Assembly: GCA_016195265.1 (NCBI GenBank)
Contig: JACPZW010000043.1
Coordinates: 1-64,000 of the forward strand
Length of the DNA stretch: 64,000 nt
Source of the DNA: Acidobacteriota bacterium
GTDB lineage: Bacteria; Acidobacteriota; Vicinamibacteria; Vicinamibacterales; CAVVIG01
Reading direction: 5' to 3'
The notes beneath the pieces are model-generated. The model saw nothing but the letters and a program-made list of their open reading frames with translations. It was not told the DNA's origin and ran no database searches. Below are positions 40,906 through 50,131 of this stretch, one piece after another. Position numbers and translations under genes: made by a program. Each line of letters begins with the position of its first letter. The stretch's first letter is position 1.

Positions 40906-42194
40906 TATCCCTGCAGAAGTTCCGCGGACTCCATCGTCCTGTACACGAGCGCCGCAAGCACGGCCATGATCGCGAGATCGACGAAGAACACAACGCGAAT
41001 CGACGCGCCACCGAGAAACCCGGCGATGAACGGACTGCTCGCCATCCCGACGAGCGAGGCGCTCGTCAGCACGCCGAAGCCCGCGCCGTGCGCGCCCGCG
41101 GGAATCACGCTGCCGGCCGCGCTGTAGGCGGCCGTCATCGCCGCGCCGATCCCGAGGCCGAGAATCACCGACGCGACGGTCAGCACCCAGAAGCTGCCCA
41201 CGCCGAGCAGGCCCGATCCGATCGCGGCGGCCGCTCCTCCGCCGGCGATCACGAGACGCGCCGGATATCGCCGCAACAGCTTGCCGCAGAAGTGATGTCC
41301 CAGCGCGCCGGTCGCCGCCATGATCGAGAACAACACACCGGACAGCACCGCGACGTTCGCATGCGCCACGCCGATCTGTTCCACGTACAGCGGCAGCACG
41401 GGGCCGAAACTCCGGTCCACGAACTGGAGGCCGAAGATGACGGCCATCATCAGCACGAAGTTCTGGAACGTCAGGACGTTCTTGAACGTCACCCGCCCGC
41501 CGTCGGCAACGTCGCCACTGCCCGGCCACTGCGCGTCGATCGCGCCCTCGTCGTAGAACCAGTACACGACGACGAGCGCAACGGCGTAGAAGAGCGCCGT
41601 GCCGACGAACGCGCGCCGCAGGCCGACGAGACCCGCGAGCGCGCCGCCAATCACCGGACCGACGCCCGGCCCCAGCCGCTGCGCCGTCTGCACGAGGCCG
41701 ATGGCCTGCGGCATGCGATCGCGCGGCGCCGATTCCGCGGCCATCGCCACCGACAGCGATCCGTAGCCCGCAAAGAGTCCCTGCACGGCGCGCAGCGCGA
41801 GCACGTGCCACGGCCGCGTGACGAACGCCATGGCGGCCATGAGCACGACGAAGCTGATGAGCGATCGCTCGACCATGATCTTGCGGCCGTAGCGATCGCC
41901 GAGCCGGCCCCACGCCGGGGCGAGAACCGCCGTCAGACCGGGCGTCACGCCGAGGCTGACGCCCGTCCACATCGCGATCTGACCGATGTCGGTGACGCCG
42001 AGCTGGCCGATGAACAGCGGCAGAAACGGCATCACGAGCGTGAAGCCCGTGTAGCCAAGAAACGACGCCGCCGTCACTGCATAGACATTGCGGCGCCAGA
42101 GCGTGCCTGGTGCTGGGGCGCGGGGTGCTGCGTGCGGTGCAGAGTGCAAGGTGCTCAAAAGGGTGCTGGGTGAACGGCACCAAGCACCCGGCAC
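40905..42194 (-). CDS. MFS transporter, multidrug-efflux-like
   Basis: Twelve-helix major-facilitator protein of the MdtG/TetA-like group, with the loop 2-3 motif GRLGDRYGRKIM and a helix-5 motif GPVIGGALAG typical of drug antiporters. 429 residues if the GTG at 42194 is used; the first 30 residues (Ser/Pro/Ala-rich) come from a GGTGCTGGG/CACCCAGCACC repeat, so the true start may be a TTG a few codons further in. Gap of 19 bases after glpX. Confidence 0.85.
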   Translation of the reverse strand: MPGAWCRSPSTLLSTLHSAPHAAPRAPAPGTLWRRNVYAVTAASFLGYTGFTLVMPFLPLFIGQLGVTDIGQIAMWTGVSLGVTPGLTAVLAPAWGRLGDRYGRKIMVERSLISFVVLMAAMAFVTRPWHVLALRAVQGLFAGYGSLSVAMAAESAPRDRMPQAIGLVQTAQRLGPGVGPVIGGALAGLVGLRRAFVGTALFYAVALVVVYWFYDEGAIDAQWPGSGDVADGGRVTFKNVLTFQNFVLMMAVIFGLQFVDRSFGPVLPLYVEQIGVAHANVAVLSGVLFSIMAATGALGHHFCGKLLRRYPARLVIAGGGAAAAIGSGLLGVGSFWVLTVASVILGLGIGAAMTAAYSAAGSVIPAGAHGAGFGVLTSASLVGMASSPFIAGFLGGASIRVVFFVDLAIMAVLAALVYRTMESAELLQG

Positions 42195-42210
42195 GCGGCA
42201 CCCGGCACCA
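42107..42210. repeat. GGTGCTGGGTGCTG / GCACCCGGCACC inverted repeats
   Basis: GGTGCTGGGGCGCGGGGTGC at the low end and CACCCGGCACGCGGCACCC at the high end, with AGTGCAAGGTGC units in between. It supplies the N-terminal codons of the MFS gene and the glpX-MFS gap. Confidence 0.75.
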
Positions 42211-42213
42211 TCG

Positions 42214-43224
42214 TCAGAACTGAATCTTGACGTCCTTCGACGCGCTGACGTGAATGCTGTCGATGAACCGGATCTGGTGCGGCTTGTTCTGCATGATCAC
42301 GGAGCTGGTGCGCGTCCCGTCGCCGAAGAACCGGACGCCGCGCATCAGCGCGCCGTCGGTGACACCGGTCGCGGCGAAGATGACCTCATCGCCCGGCGCG
42401 AGATCCTTCGACGTGTACACTTTCTTGAAGTCCGTGATCCCCATCGCGCGGCAGCGCTCTTCGTGCTCGGGCTTGCTGACGACGAGGCGCGCGAAGATCT
42501 CACCGTTCAGGCAGCGCATGGCGGCCGCGGTCAGCACGCCCTCAGGCGCGCCCCCCGTGCCCATGACGGCGTGCACGCCCGTCCCGACGACGGCCGCGGA
42601 AATGCCCGCGGAGAGATCGCCGTCGCCGATCAGGCGGATGCGCGCGCCGGTCGCGCGAATGTCCTGGATCAACTTCTCGTGGCGGGGCCGGTCCAGCACG
42701 ATGACGACCAGGTCCTCGACGGAGCGGTCGAGGCACTGGGCGATCGCTTTGAGATTCTCGTGCACGGGTGCGTCGAGGCTGACGTGATCCTTCGAGCTGG
42801 GCCCGACGACCAGCTTCTCCATGTAAAGATCCGGCGCGTGCAGCAGCCCGCCCTTGTTCGAGGCCGCGAGCACGGCGATGGCGTTGGCGGCGCCGGTCGC
42901 GCACAGGTTGGTGCCTTCGAGCGGATCGACGGCGATGTCGACCTCGTCGAAGTGGACCGGCCGCGGACTCAAGGCGTGGACGATGGCGCGCTTCGCGTGC
43001 CGCATGCCGACTTTTTCGCCGATGTACAGCATCGGCGCTTCGTCGCGCTCGCCTTCGCCGATCACGATCGTCCCGTCGATGGCGACCGTGTCCATCACGG
43101 CGCGCATGGCCTCGACGGCGACTTGATCGGAATGACGGCGGTCGCCCTGCCCCATCGTGTGGGCGCAGGCGATGGCGGCTTGCTCGACGACGCGGAGGAA
43201 ATCGAGAGAGAGGTCTGATTCCAT
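42214..43224 (-). CDS. glpX: Class II fructose-1,6-bisphosphatase
   Basis: Gluconeogenic phosphatase of the GlpX type. 336 residues; conserved metal/phosphate sites [22 protein letters not shown] and [19 protein letters not shown] at 43224. Confidence 0.94.
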   Translation of the reverse strand: MESDLSLDFLRVVEQAAIACAHTMGQGDRRHSDQVAVEAMRAVMDTVAIDGTIVIGEGERDEAPMLYIGEKVGMRHAKRAIVHALSPRPVHFDEVDIAVDPLEGTNLCATGAANAIAVLAASNKGGLLHAPDLYMEKLVVGPSSKDHVSLDAPVHENLKAIAQCLDRSVEDLVVIVLDRPRHEKLIQDIRATGARIRLIGDGDLSAGISAAVVGTGVHAVMGTGGAPEGVLTAAAMRCLNGEIFARLVVSKPEHEERCRAMGITDFKKVYTSKDLAPGDEVIFAATGVTDGALMRGVRFFGDGTRTSSVIMQNKPHQIRFIDSIHVSASKDVKIQF

Positions 43225-43228
43225 AGAT

Positions 43229-43318
43229 GCCTTGAAGTTAGAAGGACAAAGGCAGAAGGAAGAAGGGAAGGCGCATCACTTTCGCCTTCTGCCTTCTCAT
43301 TTCTCACTTCCTACCTCC
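43229..43318. repeat. AGAAGGCAGAAGG inverted repeat between glpX and acyl-CoA dehydrogenase
   Basis: AGAAGGACAAAGGCAGAAGG at 43236-43255 and its inverse CCTTCTGCCTTCTC at about 43282-43298. The inverse arm encodes the C-terminal codons and stop of the acyl-CoA dehydrogenase. Confidence 0.75.
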
Positions 43319-44520
43319 GCCCGATAGGGCGGCAGCTCACAGCGCGTCGGGCGATCCGTGCGATAGCCCAACAGGTAGTCGGCCTGCATGATCTTGTGAA
43401 TCTCGCGCGTGCCCTCGTAGATGACCGCGCCCTTGCAGTTGCGGAAGAAGCGGCCCACCGGATACTCGTCCGAGTATCCGTTCGCGCCGTGGATCTGCAC
43501 GGCGTCGCCGGCCGCGCGCTCGGACGCCACCGTGGCGAACCACTTGGCGAGCCCCGTCTCCCGCGTGTTGCGCATGCCGTGGTTCTTCAGCCAGCCCGAG
43601 CGCAGCCACAGCAGCCGCGCCGACTGATAGTCGGACTCCATCTGCGCGATCATTTCCTTCACGAGCTGGTGCTGGCCGATCTCGACGCCGAACGTCTTGC
43701 GCGCCTTCGCGTACGCCGCGCTCGCGTCGCGGCACGCGCGAATCAGGCCCGTCGCGCCGGCCGCGACCGTGTAGCGGCCCTGATCGAGCGCGAACATCGC
43801 GATCTTGAAGCCTTCGCCGACCCGCCCGAGCACGTTGGCATCCGGCACCTCGACGTCGTCCAATTTGAAGAAGCCGGTGTTGCCGGCGAGGATGCCCCAC
43901 TTCTCCTTCATCGGGCCGCTCGAAAAGCCCTTGAACGAGCGCTCGACGACGAACGCGCTCAGGCCGGACGGATCGCGTTGGCGCTTCTTCTCGAGATCGG
44001 TCCACGCGATGACCATGAAGTTATCGGCGACGTCGGCGAGCGAGATCCAGCTCTTCTCGCCGTTCAGGACGTAGCGGTCGCCGTTCTTGACCGCCGTCGT
44101 CTGAATCGCGCGGGCGTCGCTGCCGGCGCCGGGCTCGGTCAGGCCGTAGCCGGCGATCTTCCTGCCCTGCGCCTGCGGCACGAGATACCGCTGCTTCTGA
44201 TCCTCGGTGCCCCACGTCAGCAGCGAGAGGCAGTTCAGCCCCACGTGCACCGACATGATCACGCGCAGCGACGTGTCGACGTACTCGAGCTCCTCGCTGG
44301 CGAGACCGAGGCAGAGGTAATCCATCCCCGCGCCGCCGTATTCCTGCGGCACCGAAATCCCGAGCAGCCCGAGCTTCGCCATGCCGCCGAGAATGCGGTC
44401 GCGATCGAAGTGGTGCTTCCGGTCGTTTTCGCGGATGTACGGGGCGACTTCATGCGCGCCCCAATCGCGGACGGTCTGTTCGAGCAGCCGTTGTTCGTCG
44501 GCAAGGCTGAAATCAATCAT
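43297..44520 (-). CDS. Acyl-CoA dehydrogenase, glutaryl-CoA dehydrogenase-like
   Basis: 407 residues, FAD-dependent desaturation of acyl-CoA. N-terminal helical domain, FAD/substrate motif YGLTEPGAGSD (about 125-135), C-terminal helical domain with catalytic E369 in IYEGTREIHKIM, the position used by glutaryl- and short-chain enzymes. Substrate cannot be fixed; no electron-transfer flavoprotein gene is adjacent. The final residues (about GSEK) come from a repeat. ATG at 44520. Confidence 0.9.
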   Translation of the reverse strand: MIDFSLADEQRLLEQTVRDWGAHEVAPYIRENDRKHHFDRDRILGGMAKLGLLGISVPQEYGGAGMDYLCLGLASEELEYVDTSLRVIMSVHVGLNCLSLLTWGTEDQKQRYLVPQAQGRKIAGYGLTEPGAGSDARAIQTTAVKNGDRYVLNGEKSWISLADVADNFMVIAWTDLEKKRQRDPSGLSAFVVERSFKGFSSGPMKEKWGILAGNTGFFKLDDVEVPDANVLGRVGEGFKIAMFALDQGRYTVAAGATGLIRACRDASAAYAKARKTFGVEIGQHQLVKEMIAQMESDYQSARLLWLRSGWLKNHGMRNTRETGLAKWFATVASERAAGDAVQIHGANGYSDEYPVGRFFRNCKGAVIYEGTREIHKIMQADYLLGYRTDRPTRCELPPYRAEVGSEK

Positions 44521-44541
44521 GATGAAGGAACCGGAATCGTA

Positions 44542-45342
44542 TCACGCGCGGCGGACGACGTGCACGGGCGCGCCGCGCCCGAGCGCGAGCTCGGCGGCCG
44601 CACTCGCGCCGTTGGCCGCAATCTCGAGATGGTCCGTGCTGCCGAAGAGCGCGCAGACCTCACCGGGCCCGGCGTCCGCGTAGGTCGAGACAACCTTCGA
44701 CACCTGACGTCCGCCGGCGTGGATCTCGATCGGCACGCCCGGCGCGCCGGCCAGCCTGTCGAACGACTTCCGATCGATGTTCGTGATCAGATTGCCGAAG
44801 CGATCGACGCGCAGCACCTCCCCGTCGATCCGATCGGCCTGCACGGCCGGCTGCGCGATGGCGAGCCGCTGAATGTCGACGGCCGGCCGGCCGAGCGCGG
44901 TCAGATCGATGCCCTTCGCGAGCCAGGCCGCCGCCGGCGCGAAACGGTCACGGCCCTCGAACGTCCGGCTGACGGTGGGGCGCGCGTAGCGCCGCTCGCT
45001 CAGCTCGACCACTTTGTGGCGCGGGTGCTCGTCGAGGACGGCGGTCAGCACGCCGTTGTCCGGCGCCACGAACCGGAAGTCGCCCGCTTCGGCGGCGATG
45101 CCGTGCCGCGCCGACCCGACGCCCGGATCCACGACGATGAGAAAGATCGTCCCCGCGGGAAAGTAGCGATAGACCGCCGCCAGCTCGAGCGCGCCCGCGA
45201 GCACGTCATGCGGAGGAATATCGTGCGAGATGTCCACAAGGGTGACGTCGGGGCAGATCCCGAGGGCCACGCCTTTTAGCGCGCCCGCGTAATGATCGCG
45301 CGTGCCGAAGTCGGTGAGCAGGGCGATGACCGGCCGGGCCAT
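44542..45342 (-). CDS. SAM hydroxide adenosyltransferase family (DUF62)
   Basis: 266 residues; family that hydrolyses S-adenosylmethionine to adenosine and methionine. Motifs ALLTDFGTRDHYAG at the N-terminus, DISHDIPPHDV and VVDPGVGS, with the C-terminal domain carrying the second half of the substrate site. Related fluorinases/chlorinases differ in an insertion not obvious here. ATG at 45342. Confidence 0.9.
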   Translation of the reverse strand: MARPVIALLTDFGTRDHYAGALKGVALGICPDVTLVDISHDIPPHDVLAGALELAAVYRYFPAGTIFLIVVDPGVGSARHGIAAEAGDFRFVAPDNGVLTAVLDEHPRHKVVELSERRYARPTVSRTFEGRDRFAPAAAWLAKGIDLTALGRPAVDIQRLAIAQPAVQADRIDGEVLRVDRFGNLITNIDRKSFDRLAGAPGVPIEIHAGGRQVSKVVSTYADAGPGEVCALFGSTDHLEIAANGASAAAELALGRGAPVHVVRRA

Positions 45343-45354
45343 GCCTCTAGCTTA

Positions 45355-45999
45355 TTACGCGGGCTTGCGAAACAGAATCTCGCGGAGGTTGTTCTGCAGG
45401 AGAAATGAATCGGAGACGCGCAGGTTCGGAAACAACTTAATGATGTCGCGGTTGAGCAGAATCGCCTGCCGTCCCTGCGCCGCCGGATACGGCCGGTGCT
45501 TGAGGTTCACGTCGTCCACGATGACGAACTTGGTGTAGTGCATGTCGCGCGGCTGCGCCGTGCCAAAGAAGCCCAGCAGCGCGCCGTCGGGACGCAGGAC
45601 GCGCGACAGCTCGTTCGCGAGTTCCTGCGCGGCTGGACGATTGAGGTAGTCGATCAGGTCCCAGCACAGGATGCCGTCCACCGATCCACCAGGCTGCGGA
45701 AAACGCTTGCGCAGGAATTCGGGCAGGGCGTCGAGCCGCCCTTCACGGACGTGCCGGTTCAAATCGGCGAAGACGTCCTCGATGAAGATCTTGCAGCCGA
45801 ACTGCTCGCCGAAGAAGCTGACGTTAGTGCCGACCACCGGTCCCAGATCGAGCAGGACCGGTGCGTCGCGCGACGTGAGACACGTCAGGAACTTGCGGAG
45901 CGCCTTGGTGGCGAACACCGCATCGTCGACCGCGCCCGACGCTCCCGGAAAAGCGTCGGGCTCGCTTCGGCGTGGCGCGATGCGGTCGAGGAGACCCAA
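45355..45999 (-). CDS. Class I SAM-dependent methyltransferase-like protein
   Basis: 214 residues from a TTG at 45999, six bases after the bactofilin stop. A Rossmann-like start is visible (VLLDLGPVVGTNVSFF, IFIEDVFADL, then DGILCWDLIDYL and LRPDGALLGFF) but motif I is DLGPVVG, not the usual GxGxG, so SAM binding is probable, not certain. Substrate unknown. Bactofilin adjacency suggests an envelope or cell-shape link, which is inference only. Confidence 0.75.
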   Translation of the reverse strand: MGLLDRIAPRRSEPDAFPGASGAVDDAVFATKALRKFLTCLTSRDAPVLLDLGPVVGTNVSFFGEQFGCKIFIEDVFADLNRHVREGRLDALPEFLRKRFPQPGGSVDGILCWDLIDYLNRPAAQELANELSRVLRPDGALLGFFGTAQPRDMHYTKFVIVDDVNLKHRPYPAAQGRQAILLNRDIIKLFPNLRVSDSFLLQNNLREILFRKPA

Positions 46000-46005
46000 C
46001 GCGCC

Positions 46006-46575
46006 TTACGCGCCGACGCGCTGTGGCGCGCCTGGCGCCTGCACGGGCGCCTGCTGCGCCTGGGGTTGCGGCACGACGGCGGCCGGCGCCTGAGCCTGCG
46101 CCGGCTTGGCGGCCTGCGGTTGCGGCGCGACGCCCTTGCGCTGCATGTCCACGCTGCCGCGGAAATGCGCGCCCTCGGCGATCGCGACGCGCGGCGCGAC
46201 GATATCTCCCTCCACCGACCCGTTGTCGCGGATGTCGACTTTGTCGCTCGCCGTCACGTTGCCCGTGACTTCGCCGAGCACGATGACGGCCTTGGCGAAC
46301 ACCTGCGCCTTGATGCGCCCGTTGGGACCGATCGTCAGCACGTGTTCCTTGAGCTGGATCGTGCCCTCGACGTGGCCTTCGATGGTGAGATCCTCGCTCC
46401 CGTTCAGCTCGCCTTTGATCACCACTGACTTGCCGATATTCACGATGTCCTTCTCCATATGCTGGCTCGTTTCTGAGCGTGAACCAGGAGTACCCGCCTG
46501 GAGCGGCGCGGACGGTGGCGGCGCCGCCGTCGGTTGTCCACTTACGGGTCGCACCGCTTCATCACGTTTCCACAT
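46006..46575 (-). CDS. Bactofilin (polymer-forming cytoskeletal protein)
   Basis: 189 residues from the ATG at 46575. A Pro/Ala-rich disordered N-terminus precedes the central bactofilin beta-helix core (about 48-150) with repeated hydrophobic strands (VVIKGELNGSEDLTIEGHVEG, IVLGEVTGNVTASDKVDI), and a long Gln/Ala/Pro-rich tail (about 155-189). Bactofilins polymerise on the membrane and affect shape or polysaccharide placement. First gene of the long minus-strand run. Confidence 0.9.
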   Translation of the reverse strand: MWKRDEAVRPVSGQPTAAPPPSAPLQAGTPGSRSETSQHMEKDIVNIGKSVVIKGELNGSEDLTIEGHVEGTIQLKEHVLTIGPNGRIKAQVFAKAVIVLGEVTGNVTASDKVDIRDNGSVEGDIVAPRVAIAEGAHFRGSVDMQRKGVAPQPQAAKPAQAQAPAAVVPQPQAQQAPVQAPGAPQRVGA

Positions 46576-46646
46576 GTGTTCCTCCGCCCATCCGCTTACC
46601 AGGCGTCTCGGCTCTGTCGTCGTGGTTATCGGTCGAAGTTCCTGCG

Positions 46647-46676
46647 AGTATACGGGACGCTCCAAAACGTTGTCTA
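46647..46676 (-). promoter_or_regulatory. Promoter of the bactofilin gene
   Basis: TAGACA, 18-bp spacer, TATACT on the minus strand. Expected start near 46640, leaving a leader of about 65 nt with GGAGG before the ATG at 46575. Confidence 0.6.
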
Positions 46677-46685
46677 GTACCTTTA

Positions 46686-46714
46686 TTATCAATAGTTAAC
46701 GGGAGTGGTACAAT
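46686..46714 (+). promoter_or_regulatory. Promoter of the cysteine desulfurase gene, very short leader
   Basis: TTATCA, 17-bp spacer, TACAAT preceded by TGG (extended -10). The ATG at 46725 is ten bases after the -10 box. It is divergent from the bactofilin promoter, 10 bases apart. Confidence 0.55.
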
Positions 46715-46724
46715 CGGAACATCC

Positions 46725-47897
46725 ATGACGCGTATCTATTTTGACTACAATGCCACGACCCCGCCCGCGCCGGGCGTGGCCGACGCGGTGATCCGCGTCA
46801 CACAGGACGTCTTCGGCAACGCCTCGAGCGTTCACGCGTTCGGTCAACAGGCCAAGACGGTTCTCGACGAGGCGCGGTCAGCGCTGGCTGCGCTGCTCCA
46901 TGCGGATCAGTCCGAAGTCGTGTTCACGAGCGGCGGCACGGAAGCCGACAATTTCGCGATTCGCGGCGCGGCGGAGGCCCTCGAGCCGGCCGGACGGCGT
47001 CATCTGATCGCGAGCGCCATCGAGCACGAGGCGATTCTGAACACGGTGAAGGCCCTCACCCGCCGCGGATGGCGGACGACGCTGCTGCGCGTGGACGAAA
47101 CCGGCGTCGTGTCGCCCGAGCGCCTGCGCGAGGTGATTACCGACGACACCGCGATCGTCTCGGTCATGCACGCGAACAACGAGATCGGCACGGTGCAGCC
47201 CGTCGGCGAGATGGCGGCGATCGCGCACGCGCACGGCGCGCTGATGCACACCGACGCGGTGCAGTCGGCGGGCAAGATCCCGGTCGACGTCCGCGCGCTC
47301 GGTGTCGATCTGCTGTCGGTTTCGGCGCACAAGTTCAACGGGCCCAAGGGCGCCGGCGCGTTGTGGATCAAGCGCGGCACGCGCATGCAGCCGGTCATGA
47401 CGGGCGGCAAGCACGAGCGCAACCGTCGCGCCGGCACCGAAAACGTCGCGGCGCTGGTGGGACTCGGCGTCGCCGCGGCACTGGCCGCGTCGAAGATGGC
47501 GAGCGAGGCGATCCGCGTCGCGGCGCTGCGCGATCGGCTCGAGGCCGGTATTCTGAGCGCGGTGCCCGGCACCGTCGTGAACGGCGCGCGCGAGTCGCGC
47601 GTGCCCAACACGACGAACATCAGCGTCGACCGCGTCGAAGCCGAGAGCCTGCTGATCGCGCTCGATCTCGAAGGCGTCGCGGTGTCGACCGGCTCAGCGT
47701 GCTCGTCGGGTACGCTCGAACCATCGCACGTGCTGCGCGCCATGGGACTGCCCGCGCACCGGACGCAGAACTCGCTGCGGTTCAGTCTGGGAATGTTCTC
47801 GACGCAGGAGGAAGTCGATCGCGTGATTGAGATCCTGCCACGCCTCGTCGAGAAATTGAGAGGATTGACAAGGAAAGCCGTGGCGGCCGGCGGCTAG
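46725..47897 (+). CDS. Cysteine desulfurase (NifS/IscS family)
   Basis: 390 residues from the ATG at 46725. PLP enzyme releasing sulfur from cysteine: conserved H101, PLP lysine K203 (SVSAHKFNGPKG) and active-site C326 (GSACSSGTLEPSHVL). The upstream frame to 46479 is shadow. Directly followed by mnmA, so it probably supplies sulfur for tRNA 2-thiouridine; it may also supply Fe-S assembly. Confidence 0.95.
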   Translation: MTRIYFDYNATTPPAPGVADAVIRVTQDVFGNASSVHAFGQQAKTVLDEARSALAALLHADQSEVVFTSGGTEADNFAIRGAAEALEPAGRRHLIASAIEHEAILNTVKALTRRGWRTTLLRVDETGVVSPERLREVITDDTAIVSVMHANNEIGTVQPVGEMAAIAHAHGALMHTDAVQSAGKIPVDVRALGVDLLSVSAHKFNGPKGAGALWIKRGTRMQPVMTGGKHERNRRAGTENVAALVGLGVAAALAASKMASEAIRVAALRDRLEAGILSAVPGTVVNGARESRVPNTTNISVDRVEAESLLIALDLEGVAVSTGSACSSGTLEPSHVLRAMGLPAHRTQNSLRFSLGMFSTQEEVDRVIEILPRLVEKLRGLTRKAVAAGG

Positions 47898-47902
47898 CGG
47901 CT

Positions 47903-47940
47903 GGAGATCCCAGCCACCAGTCACCAGCCACCAGCCACCT
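47903..47940. repeat. CCAGCCACCAGTCACC spacer repeat
   Basis: CCAGCCACCAGTCACCAGCC (and one more copy) fills the 43-bp gap between the desulfurase and mnmA. No ribosome binding site remains visible before mnmA. Confidence 0.8.
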
Positions 47941-49008
47941 ATGCGGATAGTCGCAGCCATGTCCGGCGGCGTCGACTCGTCGGTCGCCGCGGCCCTGCTC
48001 GCCGAGCAGGGTCATGACGTCATCGGTCTGTCGATGCAACTCTATGACGCGTCCGGCGCGGACGGCCGTGCGTCATTCGGCAGCTGCTGCTCCATCGACG
48101 ACCTCCACGACGCACGCCGCGTCGCCGCCGTGATCGACATCCCGCATTACATCCTGAATTTCGAGCGGCAGTTCGACGAGCAGGTCGTGTCGAACTTCGT
48201 GCACGAGTACGCCGCCGGCCGGACGCCCCTTCCCTGCGCGCACTGCAACAGCGACCTCAAGTTCGCGACACTCGTCGAGCGCGCGCGCGGCTTCGGCGCC
48301 GACATGGTGGCCACCGGGCACTACGCCCGTGTCGAGCGCGATGCGGCGAGCGGACGGTTCCTCCTCAAGCGCGGCGTCGATCCGGAGAAGGACCAGTCGT
48401 ACTTTCTATTTCCGCTGACGCAGGATCAACTCGCGCACGCCGTATTCCCCGTCGGCGATCGGCCGAAAGACGAGGTGCGCGAGTACGCGCGCCGCCGCCG
48501 GCTGCCGGTGGCCGGCAAGCCGGACAGCCAGGAGATCTGTTTCATCCCCGACCACGATTACGCGGCGTTCGTCACCGAGCGCGTTCCCGCGGCCGCGCGC
48601 GAGGGCGCGATCGTCGACGCGCAGGGCCGTGTCCTCGGCAGCCACGGCGGCATCCATCGCTTCACGGTCGGCCAGCGCAAGGGCCTGGGCCTGTCCACGC
48701 CGGCCCCGATGTACGTGCTGGAACTGCGGCCGGCCGAGCGGCAGGTCGTTGTCGGCCCGAGAGCGTCGCTCGAGCAGACGATGCTGACGGCGTCAGGCGT
48801 GAATTGGATTCTGGATGCGCCCGTCGAGCCGCGGACGGTGACGGCGCAGATTCGTCACCGCCATCATCCGGCGCCCGCGATCGTGCGCGCCACCGGGCCG
48901 TCGACCGCCGAGGCCGTCTTCGAAACGCCGCAGATCGCGATCACGCCCGGCCAGGCGGTCGTCTTCTACGATGGTGACGTCGTGGTCGGCGGGGGCTGGA
49001 TCGACTAG
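47941..49008 (+). CDS. mnmA: tRNA-specific 2-thiouridylase MnmA
   Basis: Thiolates U34 of tRNA Lys, Glu and Gln. 355 residues: PP-loop MSGGVDSSVAAALL at the N-terminus, catalytic cysteines C102 (CAHCNSDLKF) and C200 (DSQEICFIPDHDY), matching the E. coli pair C102/C199, and a C-terminal beta-barrel. Works with the desulfurase encoded just upstream. Confidence 0.96.
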   Translation: MRIVAAMSGGVDSSVAAALLAEQGHDVIGLSMQLYDASGADGRASFGSCCSIDDLHDARRVAAVIDIPHYILNFERQFDEQVVSNFVHEYAAGRTPLPCAHCNSDLKFATLVERARGFGADMVATGHYARVERDAASGRFLLKRGVDPEKDQSYFLFPLTQDQLAHAVFPVGDRPKDEVREYARRRRLPVAGKPDSQEICFIPDHDYAAFVTERVPAAAREGAIVDAQGRVLGSHGGIHRFTVGQRKGLGLSTPAPMYVLELRPAERQVVVGPRASLEQTMLTASGVNWILDAPVEPRTVTAQIRHRHHPAPAIVRATGPSTAEAVFETPQIAITPGQAVVFYDGDVVVGGGWID

Positions 49009-49182
49009 TTCAGCAGAAAGAGAATGCCACCACGGAGGACACGGAGGGAATGGGCCACGGAGACACGGAGACGCAGAAAAGAGAGGGGTCGAACGCAGAG
49101 TCCGCCTTTCGTGACTTCGTGGCACCAACGCAAGAAATAGAGCCTCTCTGCGGTCTCTCTGCGCTCTCTTCGTTGTACGTCG
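49009..49182. repeat. CACGGAGGACACGGAGG / CGCAGAGAG repeat island
   Basis: CCACGGAGGACACGGAGGG and CCACGGAGACACGGAGACG (49028-49077) are followed by inverse CTCTGCGGTCTCTCTGCGC copies (49143-49170). It lies between convergent genes (mnmA, trxB) and can form a hairpin. Confidence 0.85.
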
Positions 49183-50124
49183 TCAGACCGACGCGAGGTG
49201 TTCGGGGACGTTCTCGAGGAAGTGTTCGGCGTCGAGCGCGGCCATGCAGCCCGAGCCCGCCGCCGTGATCGCCTGCCGGTAAATGTGATCCTGAACGTCA
49301 CCGCACGCGAACACGCCGGGCACGCTCGTCTTCGTGCCGTCGTGGGTGTTGATGTAGCCGTTCTGATCCAGCGCCATCTGTCCGCGGAAGAGCGCCGTGT
49401 TCGGCGTGTGGCCGATGGCCACGAAGACGCCCGTCACCGGGACCTCGGTGCGCGCGCCCGACTTGTTGTGACGGAGAATCATCGAGGTGACTTCGCCCTT
49501 CCCCGTATCCTTAATGTCTTCGACTTCTGAATCGAGCTGCCACGCGATCTTCGGATTCGCCCGCGCCTTGTCCTGCATGATTTTCGACGCGCGCAGCGTG
49601 TCGCGCCGGTGCACCAGGGTCACCTTCGACGCGAAGCGCGTCAGGAATACCGCTTCCTCCATCGCCGAATCGCCGCCGCCCACGACCGCGATCTCCTGGC
49701 CGCGGAAGAAGTAGCCGTCGCAGGTCGCGCACGTCGAGACGCCGTGCCCCATCAGTGTGCGCTCCGACGGCAGGCCGAGCAGCCGCGCCGACGCGCCGGT
49801 CGCGATGATGAGCGTCTGCGCGCGGTACTCCGCTTCGGACGTCTTCACGGCGAAGGGCCGGCGTGAAAGATCGATGCCCGCGACGTTGCCCTGAATAATT
49901 TCCGTCCCGAACTTCGCCGCCTGCGCGCGCATCTGGGCCATGAGATCCGGCCCCATGACGCCGTCGCTGTGGCCGGGAAAATTCTCGACCATCGTCGTCA
50001 GCATCAGCTGGCCGCCGGCCTCGAGGCCTTCGATGAGCAACGGCTGGAGATTGGCGCGCGCGGTGTAGAGAGCGGCGGTCAGGCCGGCCGGGCCTGACCC
50101 GATGATGAGAACGTTATGAGCCAT
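49183..50124 (-). CDS. trxB: Thioredoxin reductase
   Basis: 313 residues; FAD motif [11 protein letters not shown] (10-20), redox-active C132/C135 in [14 protein letters not shown] motif [10 protein letters not shown], and C-terminal [14 protein letters not shown]. Reduces thioredoxin with NADPH. Downstream of trxA and separated from it by a long 8-bp tandem repeat. Confidence 0.96.
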   Translation of the reverse strand: MAHNVLIIGSGPAGLTAALYTARANLQPLLIEGLEAGGQLMLTTMVENFPGHSDGVMGPDLMAQMRAQAAKFGTEIIQGNVAGIDLSRRPFAVKTSEAEYRAQTLIIATGASARLLGLPSERTLMGHGVSTCATCDGYFFRGQEIAVVGGGDSAMEEAVFLTRFASKVTLVHRRDTLRASKIMQDKARANPKIAWQLDSEVEDIKDTGKGEVTSMILRHNKSGARTEVPVTGVFVAIGHTPNTALFRGQMALDQNGYINTHDGTKTSVPGVFACGDVQDHIYRQAITAAGSGCMAALDAEHFLENVPEHLASV

Positions 50125-50131
50125 TTTGATT

